Below, in pieces: positions 50,464-60,114 of a DNA stretch of 64,000 nucleotides. Position 1 is the stretch's first letter. The number at the start of each line of letters is the position of its first letter. The DNA comes from Bacteroidales bacterium (GTDB taxonomy: Bacteria > Bacteroidota > Bacteroidia > Bacteroidales > UBA932): assembly GCA_017938925.1 (NCBI GenBank), contig JAGBAO010000004.1:55403-119402 (forward strand). The letters are read 5' to 3'. The translations under genes were made by a program, and so were the position numbers. The notes below the pieces were generated by a model. The model was not told the origin of the DNA, made no database searches, and saw nothing but the letters and a program-made list of their open reading frames with translations.

Positions 50464-51276
50464 ATGGCAAACATTCATCCACTTGCAACAGTTCATCCGA
50501 ACGCAAAGCTCGGAGAGAACGTAGAGGTAGGACCTTATGCATATATCGAGGAGCATGTTGAGATCGGCGACGGATGCCGCATCCTTCCGCATGCAACCAT
50601 ATTCAACTATGTCAGGATGGGCAGGAACTGCTGCGTGTTCCCTGGAGCAGTGATCGGAGCTGTGCCTCAGGATCTCAAGTTCGACGGAGAGGTGACATAT
50701 GTGGAGATCGGAGACAACGTGAACATCCGTGAGTGCGCCACAATCAACCGCGGAACAAAGGCCAGCGGCAAGGGCGTGACCAAGATCGGAAACAACGTGC
50801 TTCTGATGTCATACACCCACGTCGCTCATGACTGCACTGTGGGCAACAACTGCATCCTCGTAAGCTACGTTGGAATCGCAGGCGAAACCGAGGTGGACGA
50901 TTGGGCTACCATCGGAGGAAGCACAGTGGCTCACCAGTTCTCGAAGATCGGAAAGCACGCATTCGTAGGTGGCGGCTGCAAGATCAACAAGGATGTTCCG
51001 CCATACGTGCTCTGCGGACGCGACCCTCTCTCATACGCAGGTGTGAATATCGTAGGACTCCGCAGAAGAGGCTTCACCTCTGACCAGATCCGCAGCATCA
51101 AAGATATGTATGACATCATCTACAGCAGCGGCAACAACTTCTCTGATGCTCTGGCAAAGATAGAGATAGGCTTCCCTGAATCTGAGGAAAGAGACACCAT
51201 CATCGAGTTCATCAGAAATTCAAAGAGAGGCATCATCAGAGGTGCAGACCGTGACACAAAAGGAAGCATAGACTAG
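50464..51276 (+). CDS. lpxA: UDP-N-acetylglucosamine O-acyltransferase LpxA
   Basis: Catalyses the first acylation of UDP-GlcNAc in lipid A synthesis. The N-terminal left-handed beta-helix of hexapeptide repeats includes GAVIGAVPQDLKFDGE and the probable catalytic His in THVAHDCTVGNN, followed by GGGCKINKDVPPYVLCGRDPLSYAG in pieces. A helical C-terminal domain begins near residue 190 (GLRRRGFTSDQIRSIKDMYDIIY). At 270 residues it has normal length. It lies 1 base after lpxC and overlaps the next gene by one base. Confidence 0.96.
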   Translation: MANIHPLATVHPNAKLGENVEVGPYAYIEEHVEIGDGCRILPHATIFNYVRMGRNCCVFPGAVIGAVPQDLKFDGEVTYVEIGDNVNIRECATINRGTKASGKGVTKIGNNVLLMSYTHVAHDCTVGNNCILVSYVGIAGETEVDDWATIGGSTVAHQFSKIGKHAFVGGGCKINKDVPPYVLCGRDPLSYAGVNIVGLRRRGFTSDQIRSIKDMYDIIYSSGNNFSDALAKIEIGFPESEERDTIIEFIRNSKRGIIRGADRDTKGSID

Positions 51277-51941
51277 TGCCTAAGTTACTCTCAACAGCAT
51301 ACTTTCCGCCCATCTCCTATTTCGCCGCCATGGCTCAAGAGATGGGCGTTGTATATATCGAGACCTGCGAGAACTATCAGAAGCAGTCCTACCGCAACCG
51401 CTGCCGGTTCTACGGGGCTGACGGAGTGCAGACACTATCCTTTCCCGTCGTGCACGAAGGAGGCACCCACAAACTTCCCATTTCGGAAATAAAGGTGGAC
51501 TGGTCCAAGCCCTGGCCTCAGCAGCACAAGAAGGCTCTCATTTCCGCCTACCACGCCTCCGCCTGCTTCGAATACTATCAGGATGAGCTTTTTGCAATTC
51601 TGGACAGCCGCCCGGAAAGGCTCATAGACCTGAACATGGCCCTGCTGAGGTTCTTCATCGAGAAGATCGGACTCCCGGTGGAGATCCGCACTACAAGCGA
51701 CTATTTCCGCGAGGGAATCATCACGGAGGCGGACGGAAGCACCGTCATATGCGATGATCTGCGTGAGGTGATTCACCCCAAACGCACTAATACAATTCTG
51801 GAAGACCTCGGTCTGAAAAAGCCGTACTTCCAGGTCTTTGCCCAGAAGCACGGCTTTCAGCCAGACCTCTCCATCATGGACCTCCTTTTCAACGAAGGTC
51901 CGGAGAGCATTCATTATCTTAAGAGACTTCAGTCACGATAG
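51276..51941 (+). CDS. WbqC-like family protein
   Basis: Protein of the WbqC-like family (often seen near polysaccharide or lipid A genes), 221 residues, without signal peptide or membrane helix. Typical blocks are STAYFPPISYFAAMAQ, YQKQSYRNRCRFYGADGVQTLSFPVV, and the conserved WPQQHKKALISAYHASACFEYYQDEL. The start is GTG at 51276, which overlaps the lpxA stop codon by one base, indicating coupling with lpxC-lpxA. Its 3' end overlaps the convergent S41 protease gene by 13 bases. The biochemical role is unknown; glycan modification is possible. Confidence 0.85.
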   Translation: MPKLLSTAYFPPISYFAAMAQEMGVVYIETCENYQKQSYRNRCRFYGADGVQTLSFPVVHEGGTHKLPISEIKVDWSKPWPQQHKKALISAYHASACFEYYQDELFAILDSRPERLIDLNMALLRFFIEKIGLPVEIRTTSDYFREGIITEADGSTVICDDLREVIHPKRTNTILEDLGLKKPYFQVFAQKHGFQPDLSIMDLLFNEGPESIHYLKRLQSR

Positions 51942-53806
51942 ATGACGTTGCCGAAGCGTCCGATCTCAGGTCTGAGTTCGGAAACCCCTACCGGTTCCAC
52001 ACCCACGCCTATCTGCCTTGCACTCAGTCTGAGCCCGTCTGTCACAGACACTCCCGACTTCAAGCCTCCTGCCTGATAATCAGGCCTGTCAATTCCCAGG
52101 ATGTCGCAGAAGCAGCAGTAGAACGGGATATTGAAATCGAAATTGCCCCAGTCGCCGAAAGCGTAAGGGAACATGTTGTCGATATCATCCGAGTAGTTGC
52201 TGTTCTGGTTGTTCAAGATATTTCCGGAATCCGGCATGAAACCATCCTTCGGAGCATGTTCATCCTTTCCGTTAAGTCCCCAATATGTGATCGGAGCAAA
52301 CTCGAAGCGACGGCCGTTATACATCTCGTGAGTCACCTCCATTCCCACATTCTTTCCTTCCGAACGGCTTCCGATCAGAGTGATCGGGAAGTCCACTCCC
52401 TTGAGGGCATTGATGATGAGTTCGGACGCAGATGCCGTATTCTCCGACATGATGACCCAGAGTCTCTTCAGTCCCATTGAAGGAGCCACACCAAGCTTGT
52501 CAGACTCGGACGGACCGCTCTTGAACGGCCATTCCTCGATCTTTCCATCCCTGAACTTTGCCTTGAAGAAGATCTTGTCGTCGTAATCACGGCCTACGAT
52601 CGAACTTGCAAGATAACGGCTCTGCTGGACCTCTCCTCCGACATTGAACCTGAGGTCAAGGATGAGTTCCGTGATTCCTGCATCAATGAACTGCTTTATC
52701 TGATAGTCCATCACTTCCTGAGCTGTCGCATCAAAGCTCTCCGAAGCCATGTAGCCTATATTGAACGGCGGCAGATCACTTGCGGAATTGTCGGAAGAAA
52801 GTTCGGAATTGGTCAGAATCGCTGCATATATGATAGGATTATATCCGTAGGAAGCTGCAGTGACCTCTGCCTTCTTGTCCTGTACGAGGTCATATCTTTC
52901 AGCCGCGTCATTTGCCTCATAACGGGCATATACGATGTCATATGTGCCTGACGGGCTGTAGAACAGCTCCTGCATCACGCTCTGATAGTTCGAGCGGGTG
53001 ATCCTGGTGCTTCCCATCTTGTATATGGTGTCACCCCTGCGAAGTCCGGCTGTCTCAGCAGGTGATCCCGGATAGATGTAGCCGATGGTAAGGCCGATAT
53101 AGTCAGTTCCGCTTTCATACACAGATGCGAACATTGGACCGATTCCGAGGCCGAATGTGCTGGTGAGTTCACCAGCCTTCGTGACGATCGGAGCCTTTGT
53201 GGAAGTCACTTCGGAAATATACGAATAGATGTATCTTTCGCCAGCCGACGCGGAATAGTCCCTGTAATATCCTCCGTCCTCTATGTTGATGTCACCCAGC
53301 TTGGTCAGGTGGGTATAGAGGAACTTGTCGTAGTTCACTGTCTTGTCTATCTCAAGCTTAGCATAATCGTCTGCCCAGAGATAGTCCTCACGCAGACGCT
53401 TGTCCATGATCTCATTCAATGCAGCTGACATCGCAGAAATGTTCTCACCGGCAGACTGGGTGAATGTCGCCACAAGCATCCTGTCCTTGCCCCTGACTGC
53501 GACATAAAGCTCAGCAACGCGCTCGGACTCGGTTTCATTCTTTGAAAATCTCACACGCACAGTTCCGGGTCCGGCACTTTCAATACCCTTCATCTGCGAA
53601 ATGGTCGCCCACTCTCCCTCGCTCTTGAGTTCAAGTTCAGCATACCACGGTCCTTCCGCCACGAATTTTACAGTCACGGTTTCACCATAGACTGTGACAT
53701 TCTTCTCCGCACGCGGATTCTCGATCTCAGTGATTCCGAAATCCTCTTTTGTGCAGGCAATGACAGCCAAGGCCGTCAAGGCCAGATATAATAATCTCTT
53801 TACCAT
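51929..53806 (-). CDS. S41 family C-terminal processing-type protease lipoprotein
   Basis: Predicted lipid-anchored serine protease, 625 residues. The signal ends in a lipobox (AVIAC, Cys18). Residues about 30-118 form a BACON-like beta domain (VTVYGETVTVKFVAEGPWYAEL). A PDZ domain covers about 215-300 (YIYPGSPAETAGLRRGDTIYKM). The S41 core follows, with LILDLRFNVGG near 381, the probable catalytic Ser459 or Ser461 in NTASASELI, and Lys485 in SEGKN. It is the last gene of the six-gene lipoprotein operon and ends inside the convergent WbqC-like gene. Confidence 0.88.
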   Translation of the reverse strand: MVKRLLYLALTALAVIACTKEDFGITEIENPRAEKNVTVYGETVTVKFVAEGPWYAELELKSEGEWATISQMKGIESAGPGTVRVRFSKNETESERVAELYVAVRGKDRMLVATFTQSAGENISAMSAALNEIMDKRLREDYLWADDYAKLEIDKTVNYDKFLYTHLTKLGDINIEDGGYYRDYSASAGERYIYSYISEVTSTKAPIVTKAGELTSTFGLGIGPMFASVYESGTDYIGLTIGYIYPGSPAETAGLRRGDTIYKMGSTRITRSNYQSVMQELFYSPSGTYDIVYARYEANDAAERYDLVQDKKAEVTAASYGYNPIIYAAILTNSELSSDNSASDLPPFNIGYMASESFDATAQEVMDYQIKQFIDAGITELILDLRFNVGGEVQQSRYLASSIVGRDYDDKIFFKAKFRDGKIEEWPFKSGPSESDKLGVAPSMGLKRLWVIMSENTASASELIINALKGVDFPITLIGSRSEGKNVGMEVTHEMYNGRRFEFAPITYWGLNGKDEHAPKDGFMPDSGNILNNQNSNYSDDIDNMFPYAFGDWGNFDFNIPFYCCFCDILGIDRPDYQAGGLKSGVSVTDGLRLSARQIGVGVEPVGVSELRPEIGRFGNVIYRD

Positions 53807-53817
53807 TATTTTCCTTA

Positions 53818-56358
53818 TTACTTGTATGGATTAAATTCATATATCATATGATGTCTGCCTTTGTTATCCTTCCAGACCATATAAATTCTTGAACTGCTGT
53901 TCAGATTGCTATATGTGAGAGATGTGATGGAAGATGTATGCACACTTTCTCCCAGCAATTCAAGTCCCATCGTCACCATCTTGTCTGTATCTGAATATGG
54001 GTCTCCTGTCAGATATTCGGCATCGCCACAAAAGAGCCAATACTTGACACATTCATCTGGCATTTCCACCTTGACCTTGTAGCCATCCGTCGACATGGTT
54101 CCGCTTATCACAGGCATTCCGTATTCATATTCCGGATCTGTTTTCAGGATATAGTCAAGGTTCACTATAGGAGTGAAGGTAAAACTGTGATACAGATATG
54201 AGTGGTTGCCTTCGGAATCTGTCACTATAGCATAGAATGTATATTCCTCACCTGGATTCAATCCTGTCAGTGTCAGTTTACCACTCAAACTCTCAACTGA
54301 CACGGTATTCAGATCGCCAAGCTGTTCCTTGGCCATAAGGGACTGAAGCACTTCCGGAGTATAGAACGTGTAAGTCGCCGCCATATAGGTCATAGTCACC
54401 GGCGAGCCTGTAAACGAGAGAGTGAGTGTCGCATCCGCCTCCTCACTATACTCGACTGCTGTCACCTTTACCCCCAAAGTCTCTGTGAACACAAGCTGTT
54501 TCAGAGAGACCTTCTCCTTCACAACAGTTCCGTATCCTCCGTCTTCTGAAAGTGAGACAGCAAGCAGATAGACTTCATCCTCCGGATCATATGACGAGGA
54601 TGTCACAGTGACGCTCTCTGACCCTGCAGAAAAATGATTCGCCTTCACGAGATATCTTACTACCTCTATATCTGTCTCCGGAATGGCCGTCGATTTTACT
54701 ATCGCTGCATAAGTCTTGTAGACTTCTGTAGCAGGGGTCACATCTGCAGTAAAGCCGGATGAGGTTACTTCACGAACGTCAAATGAGGGAGCTGGGATGG
54801 AAGCATCCACCCTCACATCTGGAGCAACGAATGTATTCTCAACGAACATATCCATCGTATAAGTTCCATCTTCGCTGACAGGAAGATACCATATGACATA
54901 CTCAACACCAGGATTGACTGGTGACGCCTCACCACCGGCAGGGAACGCACCTGCCGGGCCGTTATAGACCACTTTGTCTACCGGGGTGAGATTCCCAGCC
55001 TTCAGCATTTCCAAGACATCAGCTTTGCCTCTTGTATCCCATATCTCCTTGTCAAGGAAACCACCGAAATATTCAGGGACAGGCATGACTGCGAGAAGAT
55101 CTGCATTATCAAATCTGAGATTCTTCAGCTCCCAGGCATCAGTAACTGCGATAGTCTCCACTGACACCAGGTCGGTCACTTCGTAGCGCATCTTTCCTTG
55201 AGAGAGCTGCGCCGGCGGGAGAAAAGGAGCAGCCACAACCATATATTCCTTGCTGAGATCATAATCAGAGATTATATCTTCATGCTTATATGTGGATGAT
55301 CCTGTATGGACCTCAAGGGATTCAGCCTGTGTATTGAACCACTCCACAGCCTTATCCAGAGCATATTCTGATTTCAGCCAGGATCCGAACACATAACCAG
55401 TAAAGTCTTCCGCAGTATGCTCGGAAAGTTTCACGGTAACAACTCCATTCGCGCGTGCAAGAGACAGCATAGGCTCATGTGCAACATCAAGGTACAGGAT
55501 TTCAGGAGAAGCTCCGTTGTCAAACAAGGCAAAAACCTTTACTGTTCCCTGGGCAGGATACTCTTCAAAATTCTCCGGAGAGGTCACGAAGAGGTAGCTC
55601 TCGTCAAAGCGTGCCTTCCAGCCTTCCGGCTTTTCAGTGATGGTGAATGCCTTCACGTTCTGCATCTCGACTGCGACAGACTTTTCCTGGACACATCTTG
55701 AGAACCAGAGGGTCTCAGCTTCTGCCTTGAATACGGCCTCCCCCACTATGGCAACCTTGACTTCAGTGCCACCTGCAAGAGTAAGGATGAGATAGTCTCC
55801 GTCAGTCTCAGCCTTCTCAAAGACAACAACCTCGGTGACGATCTCGTCCTCTTTCTCAGCATAATAACTGATGCCTGTCTTGACCCAGGTCTTTCCTCCG
55901 TCCACTGAGATCATCCACTCATTGTCCTTGGATATCTTCAGGGCTGGCGTAACGCTGACCGGAACCTTCTTGTTGTCAGCATCCAGCAGAGGGATGTTCA
56001 TTCCATCCCTGCTGATCGCCCAGTAATATGTTCCGTCAGCATCCTTTTCAACCGTTATGACGGAATACCCGCTGATGTTCTGGTTGATGGTGATGACCTT
56101 TCCGTCCACAAGGGTAATGGTACCCTTGCCTGTCTCCGCATTGTAGTTCCAGGAAGCTATGCTTCCCACTGAAATCATTGACTGTATGGCATCCACATTG
56201 TCAGCCATCTTCTGCTCAAGCGAATCAATGCGGGAAGCGATTTCGGACATCTCGCTATCGATCTCCTCGAACTTGTCCCAAACTCCGCTGTCATCATAGC
56301 AGGCTGCCGCCATCAAAGCTGTGAGGGCGAAACAGGTCATGTATCTTAATCCTTTCAT
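53818..56358 (-). CDS. Large surface lipoprotein with DUF4988-like N-terminus
   Basis: Lipid-anchored protein, 846 residues, of unknown function. The lipobox is MAAAC (Cys20). Residues about 25-65 form a short coiled coil (WDKFEEIDSEMSEIASRIDSLEQKM), followed by a DUF4988-like beta region with the signature GTYYWAISRDGMNIPLLD and a NEWMISVDGGKTWVKTG block. The rest consists of BACON-like and fibronectin-like beta domains. Such Bacteroidetes lipoproteins are usually exposed on the cell surface, where they bind glycans or proteins. It lies 11 bases before the S41 protease gene and 14 bases after the next lipoprotein gene. Confidence 0.78.
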   Translation of the reverse strand: MKGLRYMTCFALTALMAAACYDDSGVWDKFEEIDSEMSEIASRIDSLEQKMADNVDAIQSMISVGSIASWNYNAETGKGTITLVDGKVITINQNISGYSVITVEKDADGTYYWAISRDGMNIPLLDADNKKVPVSVTPALKISKDNEWMISVDGGKTWVKTGISYYAEKEDEIVTEVVVFEKAETDGDYLILTLAGGTEVKVAIVGEAVFKAEAETLWFSRCVQEKSVAVEMQNVKAFTITEKPEGWKARFDESYLFVTSPENFEEYPAQGTVKVFALFDNGASPEILYLDVAHEPMLSLARANGVVTVKLSEHTAEDFTGYVFGSWLKSEYALDKAVEWFNTQAESLEVHTGSSTYKHEDIISDYDLSKEYMVVAAPFLPPAQLSQGKMRYEVTDLVSVETIAVTDAWELKNLRFDNADLLAVMPVPEYFGGFLDKEIWDTRGKADVLEMLKAGNLTPVDKVVYNGPAGAFPAGGEASPVNPGVEYVIWYLPVSEDGTYTMDMFVENTFVAPDVRVDASIPAPSFDVREVTSSGFTADVTPATEVYKTYAAIVKSTAIPETDIEVVRYLVKANHFSAGSESVTVTSSSYDPEDEVYLLAVSLSEDGGYGTVVKEKVSLKQLVFTETLGVKVTAVEYSEEADATLTLSFTGSPVTMTYMAATYTFYTPEVLQSLMAKEQLGDLNTVSVESLSGKLTLTGLNPGEEYTFYAIVTDSEGNHSYLYHSFTFTPIVNLDYILKTDPEYEYGMPVISGTMSTDGYKVKVEMPDECVKYWLFCGDAEYLTGDPYSDTDKMVTMGLELLGESVHTSSITSLTYSNLNSSSRIYMVWKDNKGRHHMIYEFNPYK

Positions 56359-56372
56359 AGTCGCTCTATATT

Positions 56373-58505
56373 TTACTTAGCACGGAAATCCTTGAGATCT
56401 TTGAACTTGCCCATGTGATATATCTTGCAGGCAACAGGGCTGTACACATCCTCTCCATCCACTTCACCTATCGCTACAGCAGCCACTAGCACAGGCTTGT
56501 CGGAATTCTTATCGGCTTGAACCGTAACGATTGCAGACTCAGCTGCGGAATCAAGTCCGAGTTCCACAAGCTGACTTTCCCAGAAGGTCAGATAGGTTGC
56601 CTGGTCTCTCTTGTCTGAGTTCACAAGGTCGTTCAAGGCACACGATGCATACAGGGAAGCATCAGAAGAAGTGACTCCGAAATACTTGATCATCTTCGTA
56701 TCCTCGTTTGCCTTGAACTTTGCAATCACCTGGCCGGCAGCATCATCATACTCACACATCTCGATTGAGACTGTCGGATCCGGCCCTGGGACAGCCTGCG
56801 TAGTGGTGGCCTGAGCGAACTTCACCGGACCGACCACTCCGTTCACATCCTCAGCGCAGTAAGCCACAACATATGTGATTCCTGAATCATATCCGAACAT
56901 CGAATATCCGTCATATCCGGACTTCTCCGCATCCCACATGTTCACGATAGGAACAAGGCCCGCAGGTCCTTCCTGATATGTGTCATAGAAGAAGGTCATC
57001 CATTTCTCGCGGTTGCCAAGGTCTGTGATGTAGTCCGGAGGAGTGATAGGAGCCTCCTTGTCGTATGGGGCAACTATCTGGAAACGATAGCATGCTGTCG
57101 TAGCATAGTCATATTTGAAATTATACTTGAAGCCCCATCGTGAGACCTCCGTGAGCGTCAGTTCCACGTCTGCGATGCATGCATCAGGATTGTCTCGCAC
57201 AAGTTTCTTCGTCTTGAAAGGCTCTGAGAAGCAGAGCTCCGAAAGCTGGGCAAAGCCGTTCTTCGCCACATATGCTACCACATATTCTGTGTCGGGCTTA
57301 AGTTCCACCTGCACCTCGTCTGAGGTGGAGAAACTGTCACCTGTCAGTTTGTTTGTCTCCGAATTGAACGAGAAGTTCTTGTTTGCCACTCCCCATCCCT
57401 CGTTGGCGATGCTTATGGCCTCGGCACTCCTTACATCTTCTGAAGCATTCTTGAGAGTCTCTGCTGCGGCCTTTTCATAAAGGCGGTAGAAGCATGACAT
57501 TGCAGTGATATCCAGACGGACATCAAAGTATGCGAGTGTAGCACAGATCCTCTCACCGGCCTTGACGGTAGCCTTAGGCGTAAAGTCCCCATCCGGAATC
57601 TGCATAAGCTCGAAATCAAGCCTCACGAGCTCAACCGAAGGTGTGCCGTTGGCATCAAGAGCCACTGCAACTGCCGTATTCTCGCGGATCATGCCGTCCG
57701 CAAGCTCAAAGGTCCTCTTCACGCTGAGATTCTCCTCGAGTGCCGCATCATAAGCATCATACACGGCAGAACGGCAGAAATCCCTCATCATCTTCTCTCC
57801 GAACAGGTCGATATACTCGCCGATCTCCTCGGTTGACCAGATCCAGTGATAGAACTTCTTGCAGTCTTCGTTAGGATGGTATTTCACGATGAACGCACGG
57901 TATCCCACCTCTGCTTCGATAGCTATCTGAGGATCTCCCACAAGTTCCTTCGCCGGAGTGGTCACATGAGCGATGCTCAGCGACGCGGGATTCTCACCGT
58001 TCTCATCATAACATCCGAGTGCAAGAATGAAATATTCACAATCAGGAACGATCTGCGCCTGAGAATACTCAGTGTTCATCCAGTCAAACTCCTTTCCCGC
58101 CGCAAAATCATCATCAGCCGCATTGAAGATATATGCTCCGGAGCCGGTGGAATTGGCCAGAAGCTGGATCACCTTATCCTCACATGTCTCTGCCGGAGTC
58201 ATCAGACAGCCTTCGTTGAGAAGAAGGTTGTAGAGCATTGCCTTAGGATACACATCCAGGCGATATGACTTCACTGAAGCGCCGGGCACAAGATTAAAGA
58301 CGATGTTCTTCTCTTCCACGGAGCTCACATTGATGGTCACACCGTTATCACCAGCCTCGAAGCCGTCCTCCTGCCAGTTCAGCGGAAACTCATAGTATTC
58401 CGATTCCTGCTTCTTGTCGTCATCCTCAAGGTTCTTGTTTCCATCACAGGCAAGCATGAACGCAGCAGCTGCGATTAGAAACAACGAATTAAACAAGTTT
58501 TTCAT
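56373..58505 (-). CDS. Large lipoprotein of unknown function (fibronectin-like repeats)
   Basis: Unrecognised lipoprotein, 710 residues. The lipobox is FMLAC (Cys20), followed by acidic residues (DGNKNLEDDDKK), a sequence common in surface lipoproteins. Its body is a series of beta-sandwich-like units with repeated endings of the form ECEYFILALGCYDENG, DTEYVVAYVAKNG and GITYVVAYCAEDVNG, which resemble the closing strands of fibronectin type III-like domains. No catalytic motif is visible. It is the fourth gene of the operon, 13 bases after the second Omp28-like gene. Confidence 0.75.
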   Translation of the reverse strand: MKNLFNSLFLIAAAAFMLACDGNKNLEDDDKKQESEYYEFPLNWQEDGFEAGDNGVTINVSSVEEKNIVFNLVPGASVKSYRLDVYPKAMLYNLLLNEGCLMTPAETCEDKVIQLLANSTGSGAYIFNAADDDFAAGKEFDWMNTEYSQAQIVPDCEYFILALGCYDENGENPASLSIAHVTTPAKELVGDPQIAIEAEVGYRAFIVKYHPNEDCKKFYHWIWSTEEIGEYIDLFGEKMMRDFCRSAVYDAYDAALEENLSVKRTFELADGMIRENTAVAVALDANGTPSVELVRLDFELMQIPDGDFTPKATVKAGERICATLAYFDVRLDITAMSCFYRLYEKAAAETLKNASEDVRSAEAISIANEGWGVANKNFSFNSETNKLTGDSFSTSDEVQVELKPDTEYVVAYVAKNGFAQLSELCFSEPFKTKKLVRDNPDACIADVELTLTEVSRWGFKYNFKYDYATTACYRFQIVAPYDKEAPITPPDYITDLGNREKWMTFFYDTYQEGPAGLVPIVNMWDAEKSGYDGYSMFGYDSGITYVVAYCAEDVNGVVGPVKFAQATTTQAVPGPDPTVSIEMCEYDDAAGQVIAKFKANEDTKMIKYFGVTSSDASLYASCALNDLVNSDKRDQATYLTFWESQLVELGLDSAAESAIVTVQADKNSDKPVLVAAVAIGEVDGEDVYSPVACKIYHMGKFKDLKDFRAK

Positions 58506-58518
58506 ACTGATCTATGTT

Positions 58519-60114
58519 TTATTTTAAATATTCGTAATCCATCTTACCTCCATCGGCAGCACATATTGCCATATTGTTCACATGAGAATCCTTGTCCAGG
58601 ATCAGAACTGCCACGGAGAGATTCTCCAGATTCCAGTCTTCCTCAACAGTAAATGAATATGTCTTTGATGCCTCCTTCTCAGGCGAGACCTCCCCGAGAC
58701 TGTCTCCACGGACGCCCGACGAGAGCATCTTCCTGACCATGTGCCTGTGGGTGTAGTCTTCCTGGACCTCACCTGTGCTCTGCTTCTGCCTGCCGACAAC
58801 CTTGTCCTCTATGACATAAGCAGCTATTCTATATGCCATGGTCTTCTCGGAAAACATACTTGCATCGACAGTCACAGTCTTCTTTTCTGCATCATAAGTG
58901 CTGGAGACCGCAGCTCCGCAATGGGTTTCCGAATCATAGAGGCGCTTCTCGATGGTCGAGCTGCATCCGCCTTCATTGAGCAGGCCGGTCAGCTCTTCGC
59001 ACATGTCAGTGACATAGGCCGGATAGCCGCCATACTTGAACATCGCATACAGTTCCTGCTCCTGAGGAAGCGTGTACTCGTCATCGTTATGAAATGCCAG
59101 GGCGAAGGCCTTTCCCTCGTATGCCTTTCCTACCAGATAGTTCAGTGTGGTCGCTCCGGCAGGACACTGGGCGCACCAGGTTCCGGTGAACTCCATCACG
59201 CACACTTTACGCTGGAAACGCGACTCTACAGGCTGTTCCTCCCCCTCGAGGCAATAGTCTGCCGACTTGCCCAGGTCGCACTCGTTGGCATTGTTGCAGC
59301 AGAAGGTCTTGCCCTCGTCATCCGAGTCAAGCATGGCCACGACAACCCTCATATTCTCCGCATTCCAATCCTGCCCGACCGTCATCGTCTTCACCACCTC
59401 ATATTCCTTTCCGGGCTCAAGGATCTCACCTGAATTCAGTTTGCTGCCGAGCACATTGTCTCCGGCAACGGCACGAAGCACGTTATTATGGATATAGGTG
59501 TCCTCATCCGCGCCGATCTGATATGACTCCACCCCATCTTCAACCAGGAACATGTGATATCTGAAGGCTCCGGCCACGTCACTCTTGAAGCGCGCCTTCA
59601 CCTCTACAGACCTTGCGGATGCATCGTATGAAGTGCTGATAGCCACTCCGCAGACAGCCGGCCATTTCTCAGCCTGATACTTGATCTCCGAAACTATCTT
59701 CGCATATTCGTTAGTGATATGCTGGGAACTCTTTCTGAAATTCAGGGCAAACATCGGAAGTCCTTCGCCGGTAGTTACCTTATCGTAGAACTTGCTGTTC
59801 ATGGACAAGGTCATCGGATCAGCATAGCCTCCGAAATCCATATGGAAGGCCACAGGAATGATTTCGCCCGGATAATCTGCCTCCACCTCCTTGATGGCCT
59901 CGGCCAGAATAGGGCAATATGTGCATCCCACGGATGTGAACTGCATCGCAATCATCTTCTTGGCATATCCGGTCGAGAGCGATGTCGTGTCAATGACGCC
60001 ACTCTGGCCGTCCTTATCTACGGAATCATCCTCCGGGTCTATGTTGCCCGAGCAGGCCAGGCCCATGAAGGCCACAGCCGCCAGACATAAAATAGAAAGG
60101 TATCTTTTCATCAT
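58519..60114 (-). CDS. Omp28-like lipoprotein with two thioredoxin-fold domains
   Basis: Lipid-anchored protein, 531 residues, with two tandem Omp28/thioredoxin-like domains. The lipobox is GLAC (Cys21). The first domain has SVGCTYCPIL with Cys64 and Cys67; the second has GTWCAQCPAG with Cys314 and Cys317. Both CxxC pairs are intact, so redox or metal binding is possible. Each thioredoxin part is followed by a beta-rich domain (DTYIHNNVLRAVAGD; EDYTHRHMVRKMLS). The start overlaps the stop of the next Omp28-like gene by one base. Omp28 proteins are outer-membrane-associated in Bacteroidetes; the activity is unknown. Confidence 0.8.
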   Translation of the reverse strand: MMKRYLSILCLAAVAFMGLACSGNIDPEDDSVDKDGQSGVIDTTSLSTGYAKKMIAMQFTSVGCTYCPILAEAIKEVEADYPGEIIPVAFHMDFGGYADPMTLSMNSKFYDKVTTGEGLPMFALNFRKSSQHITNEYAKIVSEIKYQAEKWPAVCGVAISTSYDASARSVEVKARFKSDVAGAFRYHMFLVEDGVESYQIGADEDTYIHNNVLRAVAGDNVLGSKLNSGEILEPGKEYEVVKTMTVGQDWNAENMRVVVAMLDSDDEGKTFCCNNANECDLGKSADYCLEGEEQPVESRFQRKVCVMEFTGTWCAQCPAGATTLNYLVGKAYEGKAFALAFHNDDEYTLPQEQELYAMFKYGGYPAYVTDMCEELTGLLNEGGCSSTIEKRLYDSETHCGAAVSSTYDAEKKTVTVDASMFSEKTMAYRIAAYVIEDKVVGRQKQSTGEVQEDYTHRHMVRKMLSSGVRGDSLGEVSPEKEASKTYSFTVEEDWNLENLSVAVLILDKDSHVNNMAICAADGGKMDYEYLK